Counted from the stretch's first letter, positions 36,128 to 46,563 are shown. The stretch: DNA of 64,000 bases from Peribacillus folii (GCF_030271255.1 NZ_JASJOM010000001.1:310001-374000), one strand, 5' to 3'. Numbers and translations are program-made. Notes: generated from the sequence alone by a model not told the origin.

Positions 36128-36607
36128 TTGTTTAATGTCGAAATGTATCAAGGAAAAAAAGAAAAAAACTATGAACTGGTCCAAAAACAACTTACTGCCC
36201 TGATTGAAGATGAAACGAACCGCATTGCCAACCTAAGCAATGCGGCAGCCTTACTGAATCAGTTTCTTGATGAAATCAATTGGGTAGGCTTCTATCTATA
36301 CGAGGAAGACCAATTGATCTTAGGCCCATTTCAAGGGCTTCCGGCATGTGTCCGCATCCCAATGGGCAGGGGCGTATGCGGGACATCGGCTGCCACCAGA
36401 AAAACATTGCGCATCGAGGACGTCCATCAATTCCCTGGACATATCGCCTGCGATGCAGCATCGCGATCTGAAATAGTCATACCTCTCATGCAGGAGGGCC
36501 ATTTGATCGGTGTGCTTGATATCGACAGCCCGATCACGGACAGATTTGACGAAATCGATCAACAAGGACTCGAAAAGTTCGCTGAGATCCTCTCTAGGCA
36601 TTTATAA
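36128..36607 (+). CDS. ytsP: GAF-type free methionine-(R)-sulfoxide reductase (YtsP)
   Basis: 159 residues, TTG start at 36128 after AGGTG; a start at MYQGKK would lose the conserved first residues. The single GAF domain holds the three cysteines of the fRMsr enzymes: QGLPACVRIPMG, GRGVCGTSA and FPGHIACDAASRSEIV. Such enzymes reduce free methionine-R-sulfoxide with thioredoxin. In B. subtilis YtsP lies beside ytrP as here, divergent from refZ. Function is by family, with conserved catalytic residues. Confidence 0.9.
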   Translation: MFNVEMYQGKKEKNYELVQKQLTALIEDETNRIANLSNAAALLNQFLDEINWVGFYLYEEDQLILGPFQGLPACVRIPMGRGVCGTSAATRKTLRIEDVHQFPGHIACDAASRSEIVIPLMQEGHLIGVLDIDSPITDRFDEIDQQGLEKFAEILSRHL

Positions 36608-36611
36608 TATG

Positions 36612-36645
36612 AAAGGGAGCGGCCCATACAAGCTGCTCCCTTTTT
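36612..36645. terminator. Bidirectional terminator between ytsP and ytrP
   Basis: Stem AAAGGGAGC/GCTCCCTTT (36612-36620 with 36635-36643) followed by T; it touches the stop of the convergent gene. Confidence 0.82.
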
Positions 36646-38522
36646 CATTGCAGGATTCCATGAACATGCACCCGATCCTTGCCTGAATTCTTTGCGCTAT
36701 ATAATGCCTCATCGGCCCTTTTGACGACCTCCTTCACACTATCCGGCCGTCCTTTCCCCCAATGAGTGACGCCAACCGAGATCGTCACACCGGGATTGGA
36801 AATATCCCTCACTTTATCCTTCAGCCGTTCGGCAATCCTAATCCCCGTTTCCAAAGGTTCACGAGGCAAGTAAATGGCAAGCTCTTCCCCGCCCCACCTT
36901 GCCCCAATATCATGATCACGAATGTTATGCTTGAGAAGGTTCGCCACCTGGATGAGGATTTCATCGCCAACCTGATGGCCGTATGTATCATTTATGGTTT
37001 TGAAATTGTCGATATCGATCATGATGAATGTCCCCCCTTCATCCTCTTCGATGGACCTGGACATTCTTTCATCAAGGAAACCTCTTGAATGCAGCTGTGT
37101 CAGATGATCGGTGATGACCATTTTTTCAAGTTCTTCCCGCAGCATCGAATTGGCCATCGCCATGCCGGAGTGATGGATGAGGGATCGTAACAACTTGAAC
37201 ATATCGAACGAAAAGAAATAAGCCTCCGTATGGAGGATGACGGCGAAGCCCTTGCCTTCATCGCCTTCCAACATCGGTACGGCCATCAAGGAAAGATAAC
37301 GTATCCCCTCATCCTGGCAATGCACCCTTAGATCACCGATGAAAAGCGATTCCTTTTCCTGACCGAGCCTATCGATCAGGAATGAGACATAAAGACCCAC
37401 TTCCCCTGAATCGAAAAAATCCGAGCTGCCCGAGAGGAAAGTCCACCGGTCATCCCTGTCAAGCATCATAAAGCCAACTTCCTCCGCGCGAAAGGATTCC
37501 ATGATCTGCCTTTTCATATATTCCATCGTTTCATCCAGACGCAGATTGGAATTCAAATGGTGGGATATTTCGTTTATGAGCTGCAGGTCCGCAACAAGCC
37601 GTTTCGATTGTTGATAAAGCTGGGCATTCTCCAGGGCACTTCCGGCCGTATTGGCAAGCAAGGATATAAACTCGATTTCCTGCTTCGGGAAAGTCAGGGT
37701 TTTAGGGGCGATGATCTGAAGCACCCCATAGACCCCCTGTTTCCCCTTTAACGGTGCATATAAAATGGATTGATTTTCGGATGGCTGATCCTCGAACTCC
37801 ATGTTGCCAGATACGTAGGCTTGCAAAGCAGCCACATTATCACTATTGTATTCAAGTTCCTTTATGGGCAAATTGGCATGACCATCATGATCATGCGAAA
37901 GCAACAGGAAATAATCGAATGTCGGATACACCGTATGTAACGTGGCGATGATCTCCCCCAATACAGCATCCCTGCTCATCGAGGAATGGAACTTTTCCGT
38001 AACCTTGAAAAGTTGTTTATATCGCCTTTCATCGTCCGATATTTTTGAAATGGATATAGCGGTTTTCAAGATGGTCGTGAATTCGTTCGCAAAGATGGCG
38101 CCTTCTTCCATCGACAGGCTGGAAAGGACGCTGTCTTCCCTTTCTTTAAATGCCGTCACGCCAATCACTTTCCCATTATCCCAAAGGGGAATGACGACAT
38201 GGATATCGAGGACCCCCGCTTGCATGCGGACCATCAAGTCCCCATCACCAACTTGATTTCGCCATATCTTTTCCATGTACTCCTGAACGGGGGCTTCCAT
38301 GATGTAGTCGTGAAGGCTTCCGGTCGAGGCTTCTTTATAGAATTGCTGTTTCCACTCATCAAATATAAAGAACGTAACCTCTTCCATCGCCAGCAATTCC
38401 TTTGAATCCAATAAAAAGGTCTCCAGGAATGTTTCGTCGTGAAGTTCACCTTGTCTAGTTTGCATGTGCTGAAAGAAGAGCATCCTTAATTGATTTAACA
38501 TCTGAGCTGTTTTATTCTTCAT
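36645..38522 (-). CDS. ytrP: GAF-GGDEF diguanylate cyclase-like protein YtrP
   Basis: 625 residues from the ATG at 38522, nine bases after AGGG; an ATG three codons upstream abuts that site. Three GAF-like modules span about residues 1-460 (from ALQAYVSGNMEFEDQ and YQQSKRLVADLQLINEI onward) and are followed by a GGDEF domain with HLTQLHSRGFLDERMS, MIDIDNFKTINDTYGHQVGDEIL and ARWGGEELAIYLP. The GGEEL active site is intact, so it may make c-di-GMP. No membrane segment or EAL domain is present. The B. subtilis orthologue is YtrP; its role is not established. Confidence 0.9.
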   Translation of the reverse strand: MKNKTAQMLNQLRMLFFQHMQTRQGELHDETFLETFLLDSKELLAMEEVTFFIFDEWKQQFYKEASTGSLHDYIMEAPVQEYMEKIWRNQVGDGDLMVRMQAGVLDIHVVIPLWDNGKVIGVTAFKEREDSVLSSLSMEEGAIFANEFTTILKTAISISKISDDERRYKQLFKVTEKFHSSMSRDAVLGEIIATLHTVYPTFDYFLLLSHDHDGHANLPIKELEYNSDNVAALQAYVSGNMEFEDQPSENQSILYAPLKGKQGVYGVLQIIAPKTLTFPKQEIEFISLLANTAGSALENAQLYQQSKRLVADLQLINEISHHLNSNLRLDETMEYMKRQIMESFRAEEVGFMMLDRDDRWTFLSGSSDFFDSGEVGLYVSFLIDRLGQEKESLFIGDLRVHCQDEGIRYLSLMAVPMLEGDEGKGFAVILHTEAYFFSFDMFKLLRSLIHHSGMAMANSMLREELEKMVITDHLTQLHSRGFLDERMSRSIEEDEGGTFIMIDIDNFKTINDTYGHQVGDEILIQVANLLKHNIRDHDIGARWGGEELAIYLPREPLETGIRIAERLKDKVRDISNPGVTISVGVTHWGKGRPDSVKEVVKRADEALYSAKNSGKDRVHVHGILQ

Positions 38523-38809
38523 CTTTATCATCCCTATATTACAGCCTATTTTTTTGAAAGAACCTGAGATATCATCATATCCGAAAGTTGAATTGAAGCA
38601 AAGAACCCGGGATCGGATGGTACATGTAGCATATGATGAGGGCTCCCTATGAAACGATGACGCCCTTAAGTTATGTTTGTTTACTCATTATTTCATTATA
38701 ACGGTCACAACGAAAAAATCCTCCCTAATAATTGTATTTTTTTAATATATTGTATTTTCACCTTACTTCAATACAGTTCGACATTCCATCAATTAATCGC
38801 CGACTTCCC

Positions 38810-38838
38810 TTGACTCATTGTGCAGAATATTATACAAT
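38810..38838 (+). promoter_or_regulatory. Sigma-A promoter of rpsD
   Basis: TTGACT (38810-38815) and TACAAT (38833-38838) are exactly 17 bp apart. The region 38523-38809 shows no gene. Confidence 0.82.
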
Positions 38839-38844
38839 ACTCCT

Positions 38845-39011
38845 TGTGTAAAATATTGCAGCCTATGTGACAGCTTTTATGTTCTCATTTTGTTCCTCCA
38901 TTCAGAGGTGTATCTCGTAACTCTCTGCTGCTAGGGCGAAGGTACATGAAAACAAAATGGTCATGATCGTCCATTCACACGGTTTTTATTTTACCAAAAT
39001 AAAAACATTTA
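38845..39011 (+). promoter_or_regulatory. Long rpsD 5' leader, candidate S4 autoregulatory RNA
   Basis: About 180 bases of untranslated leader separate the promoter from rpsD. It has stem-forming segments (CCTCCATTCAGAGG, CTCTCTGCTGCTAGGGCG) and the gene has GGAGGAG before ATG. In B. subtilis, S4 binds such a leader to repress its own mRNA. I infer the same here but did not fold the RNA. Confidence 0.6.
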
Positions 39012-39027
39012 AAGGAGGAGTCATCCT

Positions 39028-39630
39028 ATGGCTCGTTATACTGGCCCAAGCTGGAAACTATCCCGTCGTTTAGGAATTTCCCTAACAGGTACTGGTAAAG
39101 AATTAGAAAAACGCCCTTATGCTCCAGGACAACACGGTCCTAACCAACGCAGAAAAATTTCTGAATACGGTATGCAACTACAAGAGAAACAAAAACTTCG
39201 TCACATGTACGGAATCACTGAACGTCAATTCCGCACAATGTTCGACCGCGCTGGCAAACTAAAAGGTGTTCATGGTGAAAACTTCATGGTTCTTCTTGAA
39301 TCACGTCTTGATAACCTAGTTTACCGTCTTGGTTTAGCTCGTACACGCCGTCAAGCACGTCAACTTGTTAACCACGGCCACATCATTGTAGACGGACGTC
39401 GCGTAGACATCCCATCTTACAAAGTGTCCCTTGGACAAACAATCGCAGTTCGCGAAAAATCACGCAACTTCTCAATCATCAAAGAATCAGTTGAAGCAAC
39501 TAACTTCGTACCTGATTTCCTTACATTTGATGCTGAGAAATTAGAAGGTACTTTCACTCGTTTACCAGAACGTTCTGAATTGCCTGCTGAAATTAACGAA
39601 GCGCTTATCGTTGAGTTCTACTCTCGTTAA
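39028..39630 (+). CDS. rpsD: 30S ribosomal protein S4
   Basis: 200 residues, the usual length. Start [30 protein letters not shown], then [13 protein letters not shown] and the S4 RNA-binding domain [27 protein letters not shown]. It binds 16S rRNA early in 30S assembly and controls its own mRNA. There is no C4 zinc cluster, so it is the zinc-free type. Codon use is of the highly expressed type (CGT, GGT, AAA). It is a monocistronic gene, as in B. subtilis. Confidence 0.99.
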   Translation: MARYTGPSWKLSRRLGISLTGTGKELEKRPYAPGQHGPNQRRKISEYGMQLQEKQKLRHMYGITERQFRTMFDRAGKLKGVHGENFMVLLESRLDNLVYRLGLARTRRQARQLVNHGHIIVDGRRVDIPSYKVSLGQTIAVREKSRNFSIIKESVEATNFVPDFLTFDAEKLEGTFTRLPERSELPAEINEALIVEFYSR

Positions 39631-39651
39631 TTCTTTGTTAACAGCCATTTT

Positions 39652-39695
39652 AAAACCCGTGGAAACATTGATTTCAATGTTTTCACGGGTTTTTT
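39652..39695 (+). terminator. Intrinsic terminator of rpsD
   Basis: Long hairpin (AAAACCCGTGGAAACATTG with its complement, 39652-39690), then a T run. Confidence 0.9.
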
Positions 39696-39743
39696 CTTTT
39701 GCTCCTGATCTGTGAAATGAAATCTTTTTTTACGTTCTCTTGA

Positions 39744-39866
39744 TGGGAAGACGTTTTTTTTGATAATAAAAGTGCATTCTTAAAAGAACAAACAAAAGAC
39801 GCAGATCGGTCACATTGCATTCAAGGAGATTACTACGAAATTGAAGAATGGAGTAAACATCTATAA
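39744..39866 (+). other. Possible gene remnant without a start codon
   Basis: A frame open from a stop at 39741 to TAA at 39864 encodes 40 residues with protein-like composition, including KDADRSHCIQGDYYEIEEWS near the end. It has no ATG, GTG or TTG start and no ribosome site. It may be the tail of a lost gene at the edge of the AT-rich islet, or chance. I could not assign a family. Confidence 0.25.
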
Positions 39867-40100
39867 AGGCGCATTCTCTTATTTTAGGGATTGTGAATTA
39901 ATAAACAGGTAAATAATTTAAAAAAAGTATAATATAGGTAAATTAAAGTTGAAATGATATCCTTTTATAGTACAATAGATATAGGGTTAGGTATATTGTC
40001 TTTGTTTTTTTACATATTTTCAAAAAAAGGGGGACTATTATATATTAAACACCTAGTTTTATTAGAATATTTTTGTGCTTTTAGCTATACTTACAAACAT

Positions 40101-40847
40101 ATGAAAGTAGGAGATCATATCAAAAAGCTACATTCTTTTCTAGCTCTCTTTTCCGTATTTATTGTATTCACATTCACCCCTGTAAATGTAAGCTTTGCAG
40201 AAGAAAGCTCAATTGATAAAGATCTAATTGAAATTGGAGATTTTGTAGATGATACTGAAGACAATTCTCATTTGGTTGAGGGAGTAGACTACGATATTGA
40301 GACAGAAACAATTTATTTCGATGATATTGTAGATTACGATCTAAGGAGTAACATAGTTTACACTAATAATAATGAGAATTTACAAGATTCAACAAATCAA
40401 AATCGGGTTGTAGGTCGTGCTCTAGTAATGCCTGGACCATTATATAAGACAACTGATAATAAATTTATATCAGAAACAGTAGGAACGAAAACCTTATGGA
40501 AAACTAGTGGCCAACCTGGTATTAATATAGGTTTAGGCTTCTCTAAATCTACAACAGCTACCGTTTCACAAACTTATGGTGCATCATATAGCAATCTTTC
40601 TGCTAATTTGAACTTCACTATAGGGAAATCTTATTCGGTTTCTTCCACAGGAAGCTATTTAGTACCAAAAAAACACAACGGAAAAGCTGTTTCCAAAGCA
40701 GAAGTATCAGGTCATCCAATTTATAGAAAATACTCTATGAAGGTAAGCAAAAGAAATGATATTTACTTCCGTTACGATTATAAAGGCGTAGCTTATGCTT
40801 ACAAACCAATTGGTGTTGATGTAAAATATAAGCATTATTACAAATAA
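40101..40847 (+). CDS. Secreted protein of unknown function, acidic then basic halves
   Basis: Given from the ATG at 40101; 248 residues. The Sec-type signal (KKLHSFLALFSVFIVFTFTPVNVSFA, up to EESS) is plain. The mature part starts with a strongly acidic stretch (about 65 residues with many Asp/Glu, such as DDTEDNSHLVEGVDYDIETE) and ends with a basic, Tyr- and Lys-rich region (PIYRKYSMKVSKRND, VDVKYKHYYK). A good AGGAG lies at 40109, inside the frame, ahead of ATC AAA AAG. This suggests the native start was ATG at 40119, now ATC. The gene is AT-rich, unlike its neighbours, so probably acquired. A propeptide/toxin or bacteriocin-like role is only a guess. Confidence 0.6.
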   Translation: MKVGDHIKKLHSFLALFSVFIVFTFTPVNVSFAEESSIDKDLIEIGDFVDDTEDNSHLVEGVDYDIETETIYFDDIVDYDLRSNIVYTNNNENLQDSTNQNRVVGRALVMPGPLYKTTDNKFISETVGTKTLWKTSGQPGINIGLGFSKSTTATVSQTYGASYSNLSANLNFTIGKSYSVSSTGSYLVPKKHNGKAVSKAEVSGHPIYRKYSMKVSKRNDIYFRYDYKGVAYAYKPIGVDVKYKHYYK

Positions 40848-40869
40848 TAAAAGAATTGGTGATTCTATT

Positions 40870-41142
40870 TTGAGTAATCCTAAAAGTACAGCCAAATTAT
40901 TGATAGTATATAATGCCATTTCTCTAGGGATTATTCTATTAATTCAATTATCAGCCCCTTCAATTGGGAAAGCTTTATTGAATTCGAAGATAGAATTCAC
41001 AAATGAAGATGCAGCCTATTGGGTTGCAAGATCTATTGAAGTAGATACTGTGCAAGGTTTTTGCCTATTGTTTGGTTTATTAAACATTAGTTTAATTGCA
41101 GTTGCACTCAATCATTTACTTAGAGGAAAAAACGCGTTATAA
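40870..41142 (+). CDS. Small two-helix membrane protein
   Basis: 90 residues, TTG start after GGTGATTCTATT. Two hydrophobic segments (LLIVYNAISLGIILLIQL and GFCLLFGLLNISLIAVAL) flank a polar 40-residue loop with NEDAAYWVARSIEVDTV. It lies 22 bases after the secreted protein and ends before a terminator, so the two form an operon. Such small membrane partners often serve as immunity proteins beside secreted toxins. That is an inference from context; I do not recognise the family. Confidence 0.6.
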   Translation: MSNPKSTAKLLIVYNAISLGIILLIQLSAPSIGKALLNSKIEFTNEDAAYWVARSIEVDTVQGFCLLFGLLNISLIAVALNHLLRGKNAL

Positions 41143-41153
41143 AAGTCGTACTG

Positions 41154-41198
41154 CCCTGTAGATGTTAGACACCAAACTAACAATTACAGGGTGTTTTT
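41154..41198 (+). terminator. Terminator of the islet operon
   Basis: Stem CCCTGTA/TACAGGG (41154-41160 with 41185-41191), with inner TGTTAG/CTAACA pairs, then TGTTTTTAT. Confidence 0.78.
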
Positions 41199-41272
41199 AT
41201 ATGTTCTAAGACGTTAGACATAAATCTTCAATCATTATAAATTTTTTGAATGTAGGACCAAGGGAAAAGTGA

Positions 41273-41389
41273 TTATAAGGAAAGCGCAGAATTGAAAATT
41301 AAATCGTACTCTTTAGATAAGCAGGTGTTGTCACTTCCTAAAATAGCTACATCTGCTTTTTTCTTATTGGCCTTTTGAAATTTAAACAT
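41273..41389 (-). CDS. Very small ORF in the islet (38 aa)
   Basis: ATG at 41389 to TAA at 41273-41275 encodes a Lys-rich 38-residue peptide with KKKADVAILGSDNTC. A perfect GGGAGG lies 34 bases before the ATG, but is well placed only for an ATA codon further up. It may be a degraded gene start, a small peptide or chance. Otherwise 41199-41511 shows nothing I can name. Confidence 0.2.
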   Translation of the reverse strand: MFKFQKANKKKADVAILGSDNTCLSKEYDLIFNSALSL

Positions 41390-41511
41390 GCTAATTGAGC
41401 CGATAAAAGCTATGCTTTGTTTACCTCCCTTTTAAAAACCTCATTGTTTCTCCCCCACCTTTTTTAAAAAAATTCTTTATGATCCGATTAAATTAACCAA
41501 AGGATAGATAA

Positions 41512-41694
41512 ATGGATGAAATGATTAACCGGCACAATCGCATTGGCTGTTTCTTTTATCCTGTTTTTTTGTATGGTTTACAGGCTGATCCTTCTATTAA
41601 ATACACTGCAACTTTTTATACGTTTCCCGCACTCCTATTTTTTATAGCGTTATTTTGTTTTGTATCATTGATGGTAAAAAACAACAAAGATTGA
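41512..41694 (+). CDS. Small ORF with one membrane helix (60 aa)
   Basis: ATG after AAAGGA at proper spacing; 60 residues with a hydrophobic C-terminal half (FPALLFFIALFCFVSLMV) and a Cys/aromatic-rich start. It has no homology I recognise and lies between the islet operon and the tyrS terminator. It may be a real small membrane protein or a remnant of a larger one. Confidence 0.35.
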   Translation: MDEMINRHNRIGCFFYPVFLYGLQADPSIKYTATFYTFPALLFFIALFCFVSLMVKNNKD

Positions 41695-41780
41695 CCAACC
41701 CCGATTGTCCATCCACTATCATGTTTATTCTAGCCCACTCTCACAAATCATTGGTTTTTTGTTTTGTTCTTACATAATAA

Positions 41781-41805
41781 AGCCCGGCTGTCACTAAGCC
41801 GGGCT
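41781..41805 (-). terminator. Intrinsic terminator of tyrS
   Basis: 9-bp GC stem AGCCCGGCT/AGCCGGGCT; the T tract on the minus strand is short. Confidence 0.72.
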
Positions 41806-41814
41806 TCCCTACAC

Positions 41815-43365
<1,551 letters not shown>

Positions 43366-43369
43366 TAAC

Positions 43370-43398
43370 TTTTTATCATACATAAGATTGCTTGTCAA
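43370..43398 (-). promoter_or_regulatory. Sigma-A promoter of the tyrS leader
   Basis: TTGACA (43393-43398) with TAAAAA (43370-43375) at 17 bp on the minus strand, just before the T-box. Confidence 0.65.
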
Positions 43399-43456
43399 CA
43401 TCCCCCTTACAGATTCTAGAAAAATAAGAAAGATGCCCTTTCGCCTCCTGGTTATA

Positions 43457-43465
43457 TGCTATAAT
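43457..43465 (+). promoter_or_regulatory. Extended -10 promoter of the PBP gene
   Basis: TGCTATAAT (TGnTATAAT) lies 28 bases before the start; the -35 is poor, which fits an extended -10 type. Confidence 0.6.
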
Positions 43466-43492
43466 ATATGTGATTTCAGGGGGTATGATACG

Positions 43493-46400
43493 ATGAATAA
43501 TAATCAAAAAGATAGATTGCGAACGGCATGGAAGCAGCTGACCCGTTTTTTCGGAAATGAAAAGACACACAAAAATGCGCGGGTCACCTACCAGGTCATT
43601 TGGAATTTAACGCTGATCCTCATTATTGTCGGGATTCTAGGATTCTCATTCGCCGGCGGCGTTGGAGCCGGCTATTTCGCTGCCCTCGTCAAAGATGAGC
43701 CGGTACGCTCAAAAGAAGATCTGAAAAAAGACATCTACAATTATGAAGAGACCTCCGAAGTATACTTTGCCAATGATGTATATTTGGGCAAGCTCAAGAG
43801 CGATCTCGAGCGTGAAGAAGTGTCAATCGATAAGGTTTCCAAGCATCTTCAAAATGCGGTCATCGCAACGGAAGATGAATATTTTTACGAACATGACGGG
43901 GTTGTCCCGAAGGCGATCCTGCGCGCCGTTTACCAGGAATTCTCCAATGCATCCGTCCAATCGGGAGGAAGCACATTAACACAGCAGCTCATCAAAAACC
44001 AGGTGCTGACAAACGAAGTGTCGTTTGATCGGAAGGCAAAGGAAATCCTGCTTGCACTACGGGTGGAGAAGTTCTTTGAAAAGAAGGAAATCCTGGAAAC
44101 GTACTTAAACGTCTCCACTTTGGGAAGAAATTCTTCCGGCCGGAACATCGCTGGTGTGGAATCGGCTGCAGAAGGGATTTTTGGCGTGGAGGCCAAAGAC
44201 CTGAGCCTGCCCCAATCCGCGTTCATCGCTGGATTGCCGCAAAGCCCATTCGGTTATACACCATATACGCAGCAAGGTAAATTGAAAGAAAATCAGCAGC
44301 CCGGCATCAACCGGATGAAAACCGTATTAAAGCGGATGTATAGTAACGGGTACATAACGAAGGATGAGTATGAAAAAGCAACAGCATACGACATAACCAA
44401 AGACTTTATCGGTAAATCAGAGCTGCCATCGGAGAAGTATCCATGGCTCACTTATGAAATTGAAAAACGCTCGATTGAAATCCTTTCTGTCAATCTAGCA
44501 AAAGAAGATGGATATGAAGAAAAGGACTTAGAGGATGATGATTTAAAAGCGCAATATGTAGCACTTGCCGATCGTAAGCTTCGACAAAATGGCTATAAGA
44601 TTTATACGACCGTCAACAAAAAGATCTTTGACAAAATGCAGGAAGTAACGAAAAACTATCCGAACTTCGGATACGAAAAACCGACGCAAATCGTCGACCC
44701 CGATACGAAGGAAACGAAAACCGTGAGCCAGCCTGTTGAGGCCGGAGCGATTCTTATCGAGAATAAAACGGGAAAAATCATCAGTTTCGTAGGCGGCCGC
44801 GATTTCAAGCGGGAACAGACGAACCACGCCACCGCGTCATTGCGCTCAAACGGTTCAACGATGAAGCCATTGCTTGTATATGGTCCAGGCATCGAACTCG
44901 GCAAGATCTCGCCTGGCAGCGTATCGGCGAACGTGCCGATTTCCATTGGAAGTTGGAGTCCAGGAAACTATGGCGGCGGCAGCTATACGGGCGTATCGAC
45001 TGCGCGCGAGGCCCTGAAGAAGTCCTACAATATCCCGGCAGCGATCTTTTACAAAAAGATCATCAACCTGAGACCTGCTTCGTATTTGGAGAAAATGGGC
45101 TTCTCCACCGTCACGAAAAACGATTACTACAACCTGTCCATGTCATTGGGTGCCATGGACAGAGGTGTAACCGTTGAAGAAAACGTCAATGCGTTTGGCA
45201 CTTTTGCCAACTCAGGGGAATTCATCGATGCTTATATGATCGATAAAATCGTTTCGAAGGATGGCAAGGTCATCTATCAGCACAAAGTGAAACCAGTGGA
45301 TGTATTCTCTCCGCAAGCCGCTTACCTGACGCTTGATATGATGCGCGATGTCGTAAACAGCGGGACGGCGGCCTCGGTCAGGAACCGCCTGGCCTTCTCC
45401 AGCGATTGGGCCGGTAAAACCGGTACTTCGCAAAATTATTGGGATGCCTGGTTCGTAGCCACCAATCCGAATGTATCGTTCGGGACATGGATCGGATATG
45501 ACAAGCCGAAATCCTTGCAGGGCACCTATAACGGACTGGAATACAATAAACGGAATATGTATTATTGGGCGGATTTGATCAACGCGGCCTACAAGGTCGA
45601 ACCGAAACTCATCGATCCCGATAAACGATTCCAAATGCCTGGCGGAATCGTCAGCCGTTCCTTCTGCGGCGTGTCCGGCCTGTTGCCTTCAAGCTCATGC
45701 CAAAAGGCCGGTCTTGTCAAATCGGATTTATTCATCGCCAAGTATGCACCATCCAAGGCAGATAATAGTTTCATAGACGGACAATATGTTTCCGTCGGCA
45801 GCAAGCGCTACGCCGCCCTTCCGCAAACACCTGGCGAATTCACGAGCGGCGGGTTCATGCTTAACCCGGATTCGTTTGCAGATATCGGGTTGCAATATGT
45901 GCTTGACCCTGGAGCCATCATTCCTGGCGGCGAAAAAGCGGGGGAAGTCGTCGCGACGAAAGCGAAATTGAATGATAACGGCAAAGCGCCCGATCCCCTT
46001 TCCATCACCATGAGTAACGATCGAATTACGTGGGGTCTGCATCCTGAAGGGGATGTCGTCGGCTATCGCGTCTATAAGGATGGCAAAAAAGTGGCGAGCA
46101 TCAATGCGGGGGCAGAGCTTGCTTACAAAGTCGGCGCAGGCGGCTCCTATTATGTAACGGCTGTCGACATAGTCGGAAAAGAATCGTCTCCATCGCAGCA
46201 TGTCGAAAGCGGTGCTAAAAAGAAAGACGCCAAAGAAGATTCAACCAAAAATAAGGAAGATAACAGAAAAGAACAAACTACAAACGAAGATAAAAAGACG
46301 GAAGCAAAAGAAGAAAATCGCACCTCAGATAAAGACAAAGACAAAGACAACGATACTGCTAAACAACAAGAAAAAGATCAAGTTCAAGACAAAGATAAAG

Positions 46401-46495
46401 ATGCAGGTAAAGAAGATACAGGTACCGACAAGAATAAAGACACGGTCAATGATAAAGACAAGGAAGCTACTAACGCGGAAGAAGAGGAAGAATGA
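43493..46495 (+). CDS. Class A penicillin-binding protein with FnIII and acidic/basic tail
   Basis: 1000 residues from ATG at 43493 (AGGGGG before it); an open frame further upstream crosses the tyrS T-box and is not coding. An N-terminal membrane anchor (about 32-56) is followed by a glycosyltransferase GT51 domain (ATEDEYFYEHDGVVPKAILRA, QSGGSTLTQQLIKN), then a transpeptidase domain (NGSTMKPLL with the catalytic Ser; the second motif near KSYNIPA; WAGKTGTSQNYWDAW for KTG). An FnIII-like module (ITWGLHPEGDVVGYRVYKDGKK) and a long Lys/Asp/Glu-rich tail end it. It polymerises and cross-links cell wall; the exact PBP orthologue is not sure. Confidence 0.93.
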   Translation: MNNNQKDRLRTAWKQLTRFFGNEKTHKNARVTYQVIWNLTLILIIVGILGFSFAGGVGAGYFAALVKDEPVRSKEDLKKDIYNYEETSEVYFANDVYLGKLKSDLEREEVSIDKVSKHLQNAVIATEDEYFYEHDGVVPKAILRAVYQEFSNASVQSGGSTLTQQLIKNQVLTNEVSFDRKAKEILLALRVEKFFEKKEILETYLNVSTLGRNSSGRNIAGVESAAEGIFGVEAKDLSLPQSAFIAGLPQSPFGYTPYTQQGKLKENQQPGINRMKTVLKRMYSNGYITKDEYEKATAYDITKDFIGKSELPSEKYPWLTYEIEKRSIEILSVNLAKEDGYEEKDLEDDDLKAQYVALADRKLRQNGYKIYTTVNKKIFDKMQEVTKNYPNFGYEKPTQIVDPDTKETKTVSQPVEAGAILIENKTGKIISFVGGRDFKREQTNHATASLRSNGSTMKPLLVYGPGIELGKISPGSVSANVPISIGSWSPGNYGGGSYTGVSTAREALKKSYNIPAAIFYKKIINLRPASYLEKMGFSTVTKNDYYNLSMSLGAMDRGVTVEENVNAFGTFANSGEFIDAYMIDKIVSKDGKVIYQHKVKPVDVFSPQAAYLTLDMMRDVVNSGTAASVRNRLAFSSDWAGKTGTSQNYWDAWFVATNPNVSFGTWIGYDKPKSLQGTYNGLEYNKRNMYYWADLINAAYKVEPKLIDPDKRFQMPGGIVSRSFCGVSGLLPSSSCQKAGLVKSDLFIAKYAPSKADNSFIDGQYVSVGSKRYAALPQTPGEFTSGGFMLNPDSFADIGLQYVLDPGAIIPGGEKAGEVVATKAKLNDNGKAPDPLSITMSNDRITWGLHPEGDVVGYRVYKDGKKVASINAGAELAYKVGAGGSYYVTAVDIVGKESSPSQHVESGAKKKDAKEDSTKNKEDNRKEQTTNEDKKTEAKEENRTSDKDKDKDNDTAKQQEKDQVQDKDKDAGKEDTGTDKNKDTVNDKDKEATNAEEEEE

Positions 46496-46512
46496 TACGC
46501 TTCCTCCTATAA

Positions 46513-46550
46513 AAGGGGCTGGCGGGGTAAAACCGCCAGCCTTCCTTTTA
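46513..46550 (+). terminator. Terminator of the PBP gene
   Basis: GGCTGGCGG/CCGCCAGCC stem (46517-46525 with 46533-46541), then TTCCTTTT. Confidence 0.85.
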
Positions 46551-46563
46551 TCCAATAAAACGA

